6,865 nucleotides of DNA from an uncultured Prevotella sp. (GCA_900319895.1 ONQK01000070.1:1-6865); one strand, 5' to 3'. Positions 1 to 6,708 are shown, numbered from the stretch's first letter. Numbers and translations: made by a program. Notes: generated from the sequence alone by a model not told the origin.

Positions 1-31
1 AGGGTCGCGGGTTCGAGCCCCGTTTACCGCT
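1..31 (+). tRNA. tRNA 3' end (partial, probably tRNA-Gly)
   Basis: This is the 3' part of a tRNA gene cut by the window edge. The T-arm is clear: stem 7-11 (GCGGG) pairs with 19-23 (CCCGT, one G-U pair) around the loop TTCGAGC at 12-18, which carries the invariant TTCGA. Positions 24-30 (TTACCGC) are the 3' half of the acceptor stem, so the missing 5' end should read GCGGTAA. Position 31 (T) is the discriminator base. No CCA is encoded, so the end would be added by CCA-transferase. The GGGTCGCG-GTTCGAG-CCGC-T pattern closely resembles bacterial tRNA-Gly as I recall it, but the anticodon lies outside the window, so the amino acid is an inference. That it is a tRNA is much more certain. Confidence 0.85.
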
Positions 32-37
32 CAAAAG

Positions 38-84
38 AAAATCGGTTGGAAAGCGTGCATGCCTTCAACCGATTTTTCTTTTTT
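38..84. terminator. Bidirectional intrinsic terminator between tRNA and DUF4301 gene
   Basis: An inverted repeat pairs 38-50 with 64-76 (core ATCGGTTG / CAACCGAT, one G-T pair at 49/65) around a 13-nt loop. On the + strand it runs into a T-rich tract (73-84, broken by one C), as expected for a terminator of the tRNA transcript. On the - strand the A-rich left side (34-41) supplies the T-tract, so it can also stop the gene that ends at position 101. The location between two converging transcripts fits this dual use. Confidence 0.8.
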
Positions 85-100
85 CATGAAGGAACATTTT

Positions 101-1624
101 TCATGATGATGCTTGATGCTCTCGGCGCAAAAGGTCGTTGACCGTCTTTACTGGCGTGAAGGTAGTCAAGGGAACTTCGACAAAAACCGTGTTCCAGTTG
201 CTCATCGCACCGTTCCATAGCCCTGGCAGCTCCAAGGCCTTAAGTTCTTTGCCGTCACTGCTTTTCTGGCTGATGAAACCAGTCTGTGGATCCGTAAATT
301 GCAGAAGGTCGAATGACCGACCTTGATAATCGCGCAATGCGCAGACCAGGTCCACGGGATTGAAGTGTGTGCCCTCCCTGAACATTTTCATGTAGCTGGC
401 GTTGGCTTTGTCAATCTGGCTCGATTCCAATATCTGAGGACTGACACTTCCGTCATTGTTATAGGCGAGGAAAGGGCCGCCGCCCGGCTCGCCCGCATTT
501 TTGACCACTCCACATACACGGATAGGGCGGTTGAGTTTGTCTTTCAAGTAGTTTTTCAGCTCTTTTGAATGCTGGGCGAGGCCTGTTTTCTTGCAGCACA
601 GTTGGCTTTCAACGAAATACAACGCCTCCTGCAATAAGTTGTCATCGACTTCTTCCTGGTCGAGCCTTTTCAGGTAATAGAACACCTTGGCTTGAATGTC
701 AATCAGTATTCCAGCCAATATTTCCTTGTAGTCGACGGTGTCAGCCCGTAGCCTGTCGGGGACGATGTTGTCGATGTTTTTGATGAAGACGACGTCGGCA
801 TCAATGTCGTTGAGATTTTCAATTAAAGCTCCATGGCCTGCGGGCCTGAACAGCAGTTGTCCTTCTTTTGTACGGAACAGTGTGTTGTCCAGATTGACAG
901 CAATGGTGTCAGTGCTGGATTTTTGTCTTGAATAAGTTATCTCATAGCCGATGTGATTTTTCTCTTCAAATCTTTCACGGCATTCCGCCACTTTTTGCTT
1001 GAACAATTCCTCGTGCTCGGGACTAATGGTGAAATGCAGAGTTGCTTTTTGGTGGCAACTGGCATATTGCGCCGCCTCCATCATGTGCTCCTCAATGGGC
1101 GTACGTGCCCCGTCAACGTATTGATGGAAGGTCAGCAATGCTTTCGGCAGTTGCCCATACCCCATCCCCTCGTCGGCGAGCAAGTTTTTGAGGACGGTCT
1201 TATAGTTGTTCCCCTCCAAAAGTTGCTGGACGCTCTTGCCCTCATTCTTCAAGCAACAGTCGTCCAGTTGCTGAAAAAATGCAAAACAGGTTATGTGCTC
1301 AAAAAAAATCTTCTCAAAGTCAGTCTGAGGAGTGTCGTAACCTGCTGACATGAAGGAAAATAAGTCCTTGAACATTCGGCTGGCGGCGCCACTGGCCGGC
1401 ACGAACTTGACTATCTCGTGATCCTCTTGCCGATAGGCATGCCATTTTTCCTGGAACATTTTTTGCGCTTCCTCCTCGAGCCTCATAATCCCCTCATTGA
1501 CAGAGGCGGCTTGGTGGATCCTCAAAAACGGGAAACCCGTCTTGAACAGCGCTATCTGTTGGCAAATCTGTTGTTCAGAGATGCCTTTTTCTGCAATTTG
1601 TCGTAGGTCTTCTTTTGTTAACAT
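101..1624 (-). CDS. DUF4301 family protein, putative nucleotidyltransferase-like enzyme
   Basis: A 507-residue protein that I recognise as DUF4301, a largely uncharacterised family of about 500 residues. The start is firm: an in-frame TAA lies nine bases upstream of the ATG, leaving no room for extension. Motifs in order are VPASGAASRM at 75-84, YGQLPKALLTFHQY at 156-169, RPAGHGALIENLND at 260-273, KNIDN at 282-286, AGEPGGGPF at 377-385, HFNPVDLVC at 420-428 and GLWNGAMSNWNT at 468-479. The first resembles the glycine-rich nucleotide-binding loop of sugar-phosphate nucleotidyltransferases. The pair GHGALIENL...KNIDN resembles the GHG/NGG...NxDN pattern of UDP-sugar pyrophosphorylases. I infer a GT-A-like fold and possible NTP:sugar-phosphate chemistry, but substrate and role are unknown. 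There is no signal peptide or membrane segment, so it is probably cytosolic. It is a single-gene unit, divergent from the RelA/SpoT homologue. Family assignment is confident; function is not. Confidence 0.9.
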   Translation of the reverse strand: MLTKEDLRQIAEKGISEQQICQQIALFKTGFPFLRIHQAASVNEGIMRLEEEAQKMFQEKWHAYRQEDHEIVKFVPASGAASRMFKDLFSFMSAGYDTPQTDFEKIFFEHITCFAFFQQLDDCCLKNEGKSVQQLLEGNNYKTVLKNLLADEGMGYGQLPKALLTFHQYVDGARTPIEEHMMEAAQYASCHQKATLHFTISPEHEELFKQKVAECRERFEEKNHIGYEITYSRQKSSTDTIAVNLDNTLFRTKEGQLLFRPAGHGALIENLNDIDADVVFIKNIDNIVPDRLRADTVDYKEILAGILIDIQAKVFYYLKRLDQEEVDDNLLQEALYFVESQLCCKKTGLAQHSKELKNYLKDKLNRPIRVCGVVKNAGEPGGGPFLAYNNDGSVSPQILESSQIDKANASYMKMFREGTHFNPVDLVCALRDYQGRSFDLLQFTDPQTGFISQKSSDGKELKALELPGLWNGAMSNWNTVFVEVPLTTFTPVKTVNDLLRREHQASS

Positions 1625-1650
1625 AGGGTTTTATTTTTTGGAAAACAGGA

Positions 1651-1658
1651 CAAATTTA
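1651..1658 (-). promoter_or_regulatory. Bacteroidetes -7 promoter element for the DUF4301 gene
   Basis: Read on the - strand this is TAAATTTG, an exact match to the Bacteroidetes -7 consensus TAnnTTTG. It would start transcription near 1645, giving a leader of about 20 nt before the ATG at 1624. No TTTG is present at the expected -33 spacing (around 1679-1682), so the promoter may be weak or need an activator. Confidence 0.6.
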
Positions 1659-1700
1659 CAGACTTTTTGCGGAATATCGAGCTAAATCAAAGAAAAATTG

Positions 1701-1708
1701 TAATTTTG
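1701..1708 (+). promoter_or_regulatory. Bacteroidetes -7 promoter element for the RelA/SpoT homologue
   Basis: TAATTTTG exactly matches the -7 consensus TAnnTTTG. Transcription would begin around 1713-1716, leaving about 40 nt of leader before the ATG at 1754. The expected -33 slot (about 1677-1680) reads TCGA rather than TTTG, so the -33 element is poor. The site argues against start codons upstream of it, including the TTG at 1667. Confidence 0.6.
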
Positions 1709-1717
1709 TATCGCAGA

Positions 1718-1734
1718 ATGATGGCTTTCATCAT
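1718..1734 (+). promoter_or_regulatory. Small hairpin in the RelA/SpoT homologue leader
   Basis: ATGATGG at 1718-1724 can pair with TCATCAT at 1728-1734 (six Watson-Crick pairs plus one G-T) around a three-base CTT loop. It lies just after the predicted transcription start and contains two in-frame ATG codons (1718, 1721) that I do not take as the start. The stem is short and AT-rich, so a regulatory role is only a possibility. Confidence 0.3.
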
Positions 1735-1753
1735 GTTAATGCCAGTCACAATT

Positions 1754-3958
1754 ATGAATTTACATTTATCTTTCACAGAAGCCCGACAGATGGTTGGCCT
1801 GATACAAGACCTGCGGGCTCGGGCGGCCGAATTTGTTGACAAAGATGACGAACGTCATTTGAGGGAGATGATAGGTGGAGCCTTGAAACAGGGACTTGTC
1901 CAACGAGACATATTTGACCAGAACCCTGTTCAAAATGCCTTGAAGACAGCATTGTTGGGCATTGATGAAATCGGATTGAAGCACGACAGCATCGTTTCGA
2001 CATTGCTCTACCCCCATATTCAATGCGACGAGGCGACCTTGCGGCGCATTCGTGGATTTTTTGGGGAGGATGTCGTGAAAATCATCTCCGGATTGTCGCG
2101 CATACATGATTTATACAAGAAAAATCCGGTAGTTGAAAGTGAAAATTTCAGGAATTTGCTGCTCTCGTTTGCCGAGGACATGCGTGTCATCCTCATCATG
2201 ATTGCCAGTCGGGTCAATTTGATGCGGCAAATCCGGGACACCTCCGCCCTGGATGCACAGCGGCAGGTGGCAGAGGAAGCGTCATATTTATACGCTCCTT
2301 TGGCACATAAATTGGGGCTCTACAAGTTGAAAAGCGAACTGGAAGACTTGAGCCTGAAATACCTAGAGCACGACGCATACTATTTGATCAAAGAAAAATT
2401 GAACGAGACCAAGAAGTCGCGCGATGCTTACATCAAAAGTTTTATCGCCCCAATCCAGGAAAAGCTCGAACAGGCCGGACTGGCCTTTCACATGAAGGGA
2501 AGGACAAAGAGCATCCACAGCATCTGGCAAAAAATGAAGAAGCAAAAATGCGGATTCGAGGGCATTTATGACCTGTTTGCCATCCGGATTATATTGGAAT
2601 CGCCGATGGAGGCCGAAAAAATGCACTGCTGGCAGGTCTACTCGCTCATTACCGACATGTACCAGCCCAACCCGAAACGTTTGCGCGACTGGTTGTCAGT
2701 GCCTAAGTCGAATGGCTACGAAAGCCTGCACATCACGGTATTGGGGCCGGAGAACAAGTGGGTGGAAGTGCAAATCAGGACTGCGCGGATGGATGACATC
2801 GCCGAGCGCGGGCTGGCAGCACACTGGCGCTATAAGGGCATCAAGGGAGAAAACGGACTGGACGAGTGGCTCAATAGCATCAGGAACGCCTTGGAAACCA
2901 GTGACAATTTGCGCATGATTGACCAATTCAAGATGGATTTGTACGAGGATGAAGTCTATGTGTTCACGCCGCGCGGCGATTTGTTCAAGTTCCCAAAAGG
3001 CGCCACGGTGCTCGATTTTGCATTCCATGTCCACTCTAACGTGGGCAGTCATTGTGTCGGAGCTAAAATCAACGGGAAAAACGTCTCCATACGCGAAGTG
3101 TTGAAGAGCGGCGACCAGGTCGAGATTTTGACTTCCAACGCCCAAAAGCCGAAAATGGACTGGCTCAATATCGTCAAGTCCTCAAGGGCTAAGTCAAAAA
3201 TACGACTGGCACTGAAAGTCGACCAGGACAAAAATGCCCATTTGGCCAAAGAAATACTGGAACGGCGGTTTAAGAACCGAAAGATAGACATGGACGAGGC
3301 ATTGATGGCGCAAGTAGTAAAGAAACTGGGCTTCAAGGAAACGTCGGACTTCTATCGCCATATCGCCAGCCAGGCGTTGGATGTGGCCGAGGTGATAGAA
3401 AAGTATGTCGAATTGCGAGACAATCTACACCTTGCAACAGAGCATTTGACCCAACAAAGTGTGCAGGACTACACCTTTGCCTTAAAACCAGAAAATGCCT
3501 TGCGCCACGACGACGACGTGTTGGTGATCGACCAAAACCTGAAAGACGTCGACTTTGCGTTGGCAAAATGTTGCAATCCCATTTTTGGCGACCCGATTTT
3601 CGGGTTCGTCACAGTCAATGGTGGCATAAAAGTGCATCGCGAAAACTGCCCGAATGCCCCTGAGCTGCGCAAACGATTTGGCTATCGTGTCGTCAGGGCC
3701 AAGTGGAGCGGAAAGGGCAATGCGCAATATTCGGCTGCAATACGCATCGTCGGCAACGACGACCTGGGCATCCTCAACAATATCACCAACGTCATTTCAA
3801 AGGAGGAGCAGCTGACCATCCGGAACATCAATGTCGACAGTCGCGACGGGCTGTTTTGCGGAAATATTGTCGTGAGGCTTGACGCCATCTCCAGGCTCGA
3901 CGTCTTGTTGAAGAAAATACGCACGATCAAAGGCGTACGGAGCGCAGAGCGCCTTTGA
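1754..3958 (+). CDS. relA: Long RelA/SpoT homologue: (p)ppGpp synthetase with degenerate hydrolase domain
   Basis: A 734-residue cytosolic stringent-response enzyme that transfers pyrophosphate from ATP to GDP or GTP to make (p)ppGpp, normally on starved ribosomes. Domain order is a degenerate HD hydrolase region (about 30-190), synthetase (about 225-365), TGS (about 397-463, with DFAFHVHS at 421-428), helical region, zinc-finger-type segment (C606, C607, H628, C632) and ACT domain (about 658-734). The synthetase retains KGRTKSIHSIWQKM (248-261), YDLFAIRI with Asp273, KSNGYESLHITV (318-329) and VEVQIRT with Glu338. The hydrolase HDxxED signature reads YPHIQC at 86-91 and the usual ADRLHN reads ASRVNL at 151-156, so hydrolysis is very probably lost, as in E. 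coli RelA. The start at 1754 is chosen because FTEARQMV follows it as in homologues and the -7 element at 1701 excludes earlier starts; ATGs at 1718-1739 remain possible. It is divergent from the DUF4301 gene and convergent with clpC. Confidence 0.95.
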   Translation: MNLHLSFTEARQMVGLIQDLRARAAEFVDKDDERHLREMIGGALKQGLVQRDIFDQNPVQNALKTALLGIDEIGLKHDSIVSTLLYPHIQCDEATLRRIRGFFGEDVVKIISGLSRIHDLYKKNPVVESENFRNLLLSFAEDMRVILIMIASRVNLMRQIRDTSALDAQRQVAEEASYLYAPLAHKLGLYKLKSELEDLSLKYLEHDAYYLIKEKLNETKKSRDAYIKSFIAPIQEKLEQAGLAFHMKGRTKSIHSIWQKMKKQKCGFEGIYDLFAIRIILESPMEAEKMHCWQVYSLITDMYQPNPKRLRDWLSVPKSNGYESLHITVLGPENKWVEVQIRTARMDDIAERGLAAHWRYKGIKGENGLDEWLNSIRNALETSDNLRMIDQFKMDLYEDEVYVFTPRGDLFKFPKGATVLDFAFHVHSNVGSHCVGAKINGKNVSIREVLKSGDQVEILTSNAQKPKMDWLNIVKSSRAKSKIRLALKVDQDKNAHLAKEILERRFKNRKIDMDEALMAQVVKKLGFKETSDFYRHIASQALDVAEVIEKYVELRDNLHLATEHLTQQSVQDYTFALKPENALRHDDDVLVIDQNLKDVDFALAKCCNPIFGDPIFGFVTVNGGIKVHRENCPNAPELRKRFGYRVVRAKWSGKGNAQYSAAIRIVGNDDLGILNNITNVISKEEQLTIRNINVDSRDGLFCGNIVVRLDAISRLDVLLKKIRTIKGVRSAERL

Positions 3959-3974
3959 GAACAGTTGCGGAAAC

Positions 3975-4028
3975 GCTGAAAAAAGCGATAGAAGCACCAT
4001 CGTCGGTCATTCTATCGCTTTTTTCAGC
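3975..4028. terminator. Shared bidirectional terminator, perfect 19-bp stem
   Basis: Positions 3975-3993 are an exact inverted repeat of 4010-4028 (19 of 19 bases) around a 16-nt loop. The arms hold the core GCGATAGAA / TTCTATCGC flanked by runs of six A and six T, so each strand reads a GC-containing stem followed by six Ts. It fills the 90-bp gap between the convergent stop codons at 3958 and 4049 and should terminate both genes. Confidence 0.92.
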
Positions 4029-4048
4029 CTCAAGGATGTCTTTTTGCC

Positions 4049-6577
4049 TCAAAGTACCTTAAATGTCAACTCTTCTTTGCTCGGATGCTTTCCGATGCTC
4101 ACGAGGGCGCCTGCCTTGACGCTGTTGTCAAGCAACAGCTCACAAAGTCCGTCTTCAACATATTGTTGTATGGCCCGCTTGAGCGGACGGGCGCCAAATT
4201 GAATGTCGTAGCCTTTTGAGGCCACAAATTCCTTTGCCTTGTCCGTGATTTGAAGTTCATACCCCATGCCCTTCACCCTCTTGAACAATGAGGAGAGCTC
4301 GATGTCCACGATGTTGAGTATCGCCTGCTGGTCAAGCTGGTCGAATGTGATGATTTCGTCAAGACGGTTGAGGAACTCTGGGCTGAAAAGCTTTTTCAAC
4401 TCCTTCTCCACAACTTTCCGGGCATATTCCTTGCCGCGCTCGTCCATGTCACTCAAAGCACTGACCTCAAACCCAACGCCGCGACCAAACTCCTTCAGCT
4501 GGCGGGTTCCTGCGTTGCTGGTCATGATGATGACCGTGTTGCGGAAATCGATGAAACGTCCGTTCCCGTCGGTCAGCCGGCCTTCGTCCAGCACTTGTAG
4601 CAGGAGGTTGAATATGTTGCCGTGCGCCTTCTCTATCTCGTCGAGCAAAACGATGGAATAAGGGTGCCTGCGCACGCGCTCCGTCAACTGTCCGCCTTCT
4701 TCATAGCCCACATATCCGGGAGGGGCGCCAATAAGCCTGGACACATTGAAGCTCTCGGTGTATTCGCTCATGTCAATGCGGATGAGGGCATCAGCGCTGC
4801 CAAACATCTGCTCGGCCAGTTTCTTGGCCAAATAGGTCTTCCCTACTCCCGTCGGCCCTAGGAACATGAATGCGCCGATGGGATGGTTGGGGTCGCGAAG
4901 ACCGACGCGGTTGCGCTGAATGGCCTTGACCATTTTCTCGATGGCCTTGTCTTGCGCCACCACAGACTTCTTCAGCTCCACATCCATCCCCTTGAGGCGT
5001 ATGTTCTCGTTCTCTGCCATGCGCTGAACGGGGACGCCCGTCATGGAGGATATTACATCGGCAACGTCTGCGTCGCAGACCTCAACAAGCTCGTGGCTGT
5101 CCCCACTGCTCCACTTTTGCTTGAGCTCTTCCAATTCCCTATTGAGCTTCACTTGCCGGTCGCGCCAGCTGGCGGCAAGCTCGTAGCTCTGGTTTTTCAC
5201 CGCCTCTTGCTTCTTGGCGATGGCCGCCTCGATTTCTTTTTCTTTTTCAAGGATCTCGGGAGGCACGTTCGCATTCTTGAGGTGTAGCCGGGCGCCCACT
5301 TCGTCGAGGGCGTCAATCGCTTTGTCGGGAAATGAGCGGTCGGTGATGTAGCGCTCTGTCAGATTGACACATGCGCGCAGCGCCTCGTCCGAATACCTGA
5401 CATGGTGGTGGGCTTCGTAATGCCCTCGAATGTTTTCCAATATCCTCAAGGTCTCGGCCTTGTCGGTGGGCTCCACCAACACCTTCTGGAACCGCCTTTC
5501 CAGCGCACCGTCTTTTTCGATGCTGTTACGGTACTCATCAAGCGTCGTCGCACCGATACATTGTATCGTCCCTCGTGCCAAGGCCGGCTTGAGGATGTTC
5601 GCGGCATCCATGCTGCCCGGCGTGCTGCCAGCGCCCACCAAGGTGTGTATCTCGTCGACGAACACTATGATGTCCGGATTTTGCTCCAGCTCTTTGATCA
5701 GCGCCTTGATGCGTTCCTCAAATTGTCCACGGTACTTCGTCCCTGCCACGATGGAAGTCATGTCAAGGCTCACCACGCGCTTGTTGTACAGTATGGGGGA
5801 GGTCTGGTGCTTGTTGACCAGCTGGGCCAGGCCTTCGACAATGGCACTCTTGCCAACGCCTGGCTCGCCGATGAGAATCGGGTTGTTCTTTTTCCGGCGG
5901 CACAATATCTCCATCACACGCTGCATCTCGTTCACCCTTCCCACAACGGGGTCGAGCTTCTCCTCCGCAGCGGCCTTGGTCAGGTCGGTGCTGAAATTGT
6001 CCAAGACCGGGGTCTTCGACTTCTTGTCGTCTTTCCCCACCTTTTCAGGCTCTTTTTCCGTGTTGGCAGACCGGCCGAGGCCATCTTCCGGGCCAAAGTC
6101 GTCCTCGTCGGACAAGCCGAGCCCGTTGCGCGGGACGATGCTGTTGGGGTGAAGGTCCAGCAAGGCGTCCTCGTAATTCATGTTGTTGGTCTCCAACACC
6201 TCCTTAGCGCCATTATTGACCTTGTCGTGCAATATGGCCAGGAAAAGATGCTGTATCTCTACCGTCTGTACGCGTTGCAGGCGGGCCTCCAGAACGGCCA
6301 GCTTGAGGATGTTGTCAGCCTTCTCGCTCAAGGTCGGCTCGGCCGTACTCACAGGCATCGACAACATGCTGCTGCGCAACCTGTTCTCCAGCTCCACCTT
6401 CATCGAATGGATGTTGATGGCATGGCGGTCAAGCATGTCTTTCACAGCATTGGTCTTGTCGCGAAGTATGCCCAACAACAAGTGCTCGGGGGCCACTTCG
6501 GGGCTCGCCAGGCGAAGGGCTTCCTCACGGCTGAAAGCGAGCACCTCGGATATTTTGGGTGAGAATTGATTTGCCAT
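4049..6577 (-). CDS. clpC: ATP-dependent Clp protease ATP-binding subunit ClpC
   Basis: An 842-residue AAA+ unfoldase that feeds substrates into the ClpP peptidase in the cytosol. Two N-terminal Clp repeats (about 3-70 and 78-145) are followed by an acidic low-complexity linker (155-190). The first AAA+ module has Walker A GEPGVGKS (237-244), pore loop KYRG (281-284), Walker B IIVFVDE (303-309) and GATT (342-345). A UVR-type coiled middle domain (about 444-489) separates it from the second module, with Walker A GPTGVGKT (574-581), pore loop GYVG (621-624), Walker B SIVLLDE (641-647), TSNAG (686-690) and sensor-2 GARPLKR (795-801). The VGF tripeptide at 701-703 is the ClpP-docking loop, and with the short middle domain it separates this protein from the disaggregase ClpB. 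The start MANQFSPKI at 6577 matches relatives; an in-frame TTG at 6622 lies inside the promoter. It is a single-gene unit ending at the shared terminator. Confidence 0.97.
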   Translation of the reverse strand: MANQFSPKISEVLAFSREEALRLASPEVAPEHLLLGILRDKTNAVKDMLDRHAINIHSMKVELENRLRSSMLSMPVSTAEPTLSEKADNILKLAVLEARLQRVQTVEIQHLFLAILHDKVNNGAKEVLETNNMNYEDALLDLHPNSIVPRNGLGLSDEDDFGPEDGLGRSANTEKEPEKVGKDDKKSKTPVLDNFSTDLTKAAAEEKLDPVVGRVNEMQRVMEILCRRKKNNPILIGEPGVGKSAIVEGLAQLVNKHQTSPILYNKRVVSLDMTSIVAGTKYRGQFEERIKALIKELEQNPDIIVFVDEIHTLVGAGSTPGSMDAANILKPALARGTIQCIGATTLDEYRNSIEKDGALERRFQKVLVEPTDKAETLRILENIRGHYEAHHHVRYSDEALRACVNLTERYITDRSFPDKAIDALDEVGARLHLKNANVPPEILEKEKEIEAAIAKKQEAVKNQSYELAASWRDRQVKLNRELEELKQKWSSGDSHELVEVCDADVADVISSMTGVPVQRMAENENIRLKGMDVELKKSVVAQDKAIEKMVKAIQRNRVGLRDPNHPIGAFMFLGPTGVGKTYLAKKLAEQMFGSADALIRIDMSEYTESFNVSRLIGAPPGYVGYEEGGQLTERVRRHPYSIVLLDEIEKAHGNIFNLLLQVLDEGRLTDGNGRFIDFRNTVIIMTSNAGTRQLKEFGRGVGFEVSALSDMDERGKEYARKVVEKELKKLFSPEFLNRLDEIITFDQLDQQAILNIVDIELSSLFKRVKGMGYELQITDKAKEFVASKGYDIQFGARPLKRAIQQYVEDGLCELLLDNSVKAGALVSIGKHPSKEELTFKVL

Positions 6578-6609
6578 CTCTATACTCTTTTTTAATGGAT
6601 ACATTTCAA

Positions 6610-6621
6610 TGCATATATGCA
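6610..6621. promoter_or_regulatory. 12-bp perfect palindrome at predicted clpC transcription start
   Basis: TGCATATATGCA is a perfect 12-bp palindrome. Its right end overlaps the last bases of the clpC -7 element, and it covers the predicted start of transcription (about 6615). A bound protein here would block RNA polymerase, so it is a candidate operator. It does not match the CIRCE or CtsR operators known from other bacterial clp genes. AT-rich palindromes of this size can arise by chance. Confidence 0.3.
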
Positions 6622-6651
6622 AATATAATATTTCTACTTAAAAAAAGCAAA
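6620..6651 (-). promoter_or_regulatory. clpC promoter, Bacteroidetes -33/-7 type
   Basis: On the - strand, TTTG (6651-6648) is followed after exactly 20 nt by TATATTTG (6627-6620). This matches the Bacteroidetes primary sigma-factor consensus TTTG-N19-21-TAnnTTTG at both elements. Transcription should start near 6615, giving a leader of about 38 nt before the ATG at 6577. A run of seven A (- strand, 6669-6663) just upstream of the -33 box could act as an UP-like element. Confidence 0.85.
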
Positions 6652-6684
6652 CAACGTGCCAGTTTTTTTGACCGCCCACACTTC

Positions 6685-6708
6685 TGACATCCTGTCATTG
6701 CCATGACA
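6685..6708. promoter_or_regulatory. Cluster of three TGACA/TGTCA half-sites upstream of clpC
   Basis: Three copies of one 5-mer alternate in orientation: TGACA at 6685-6689, TGTCA at 6693-6697 and TGACA at 6704-6708. They form two nested inverted repeats, TGACA-3 nt-TGTCA and the longer TGTCAT-4 nt-ATGACA (6693-6708). The cluster sits 34 bp upstream of the clpC -33 box, a normal activator position, and could equally serve a gene beyond the right edge. The binding protein is unknown. Confidence 0.4.

Noticed and set aside
101..1624. Several short + strand open frames opposite the DUF4301 gene
   Set aside because: They are overlapping shadows with no motifs and no promoter of their own; the - strand frame is complete and matches a protein family over its full length.
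1667..1753. Upstream TTG start for the RelA homologue, adding 29 residues
   Set aside because: The TTG precedes the -7 element at 1701-1708, so it would not be on the transcript; the added residues resemble no RSH N-terminus.
5402..6562. Long open frame on the + strand (386 codons) opposite the clpC 5' half
   Set aside because: It lies wholly antisense to a complete, highly conserved clpC, has no recognisable domain, and its low-complexity His/Gln/Leu-rich product is what a shadow of GC-rich coding DNA gives.
6578..6622. Upstream TTG start for ClpC, adding 15 residues
   Set aside because: The TTG is inside the TATATTTG promoter element. The ATG at 6604-6602 is also in frame, but MANQFSPKI at 6577 matches the usual ClpC N-terminus.
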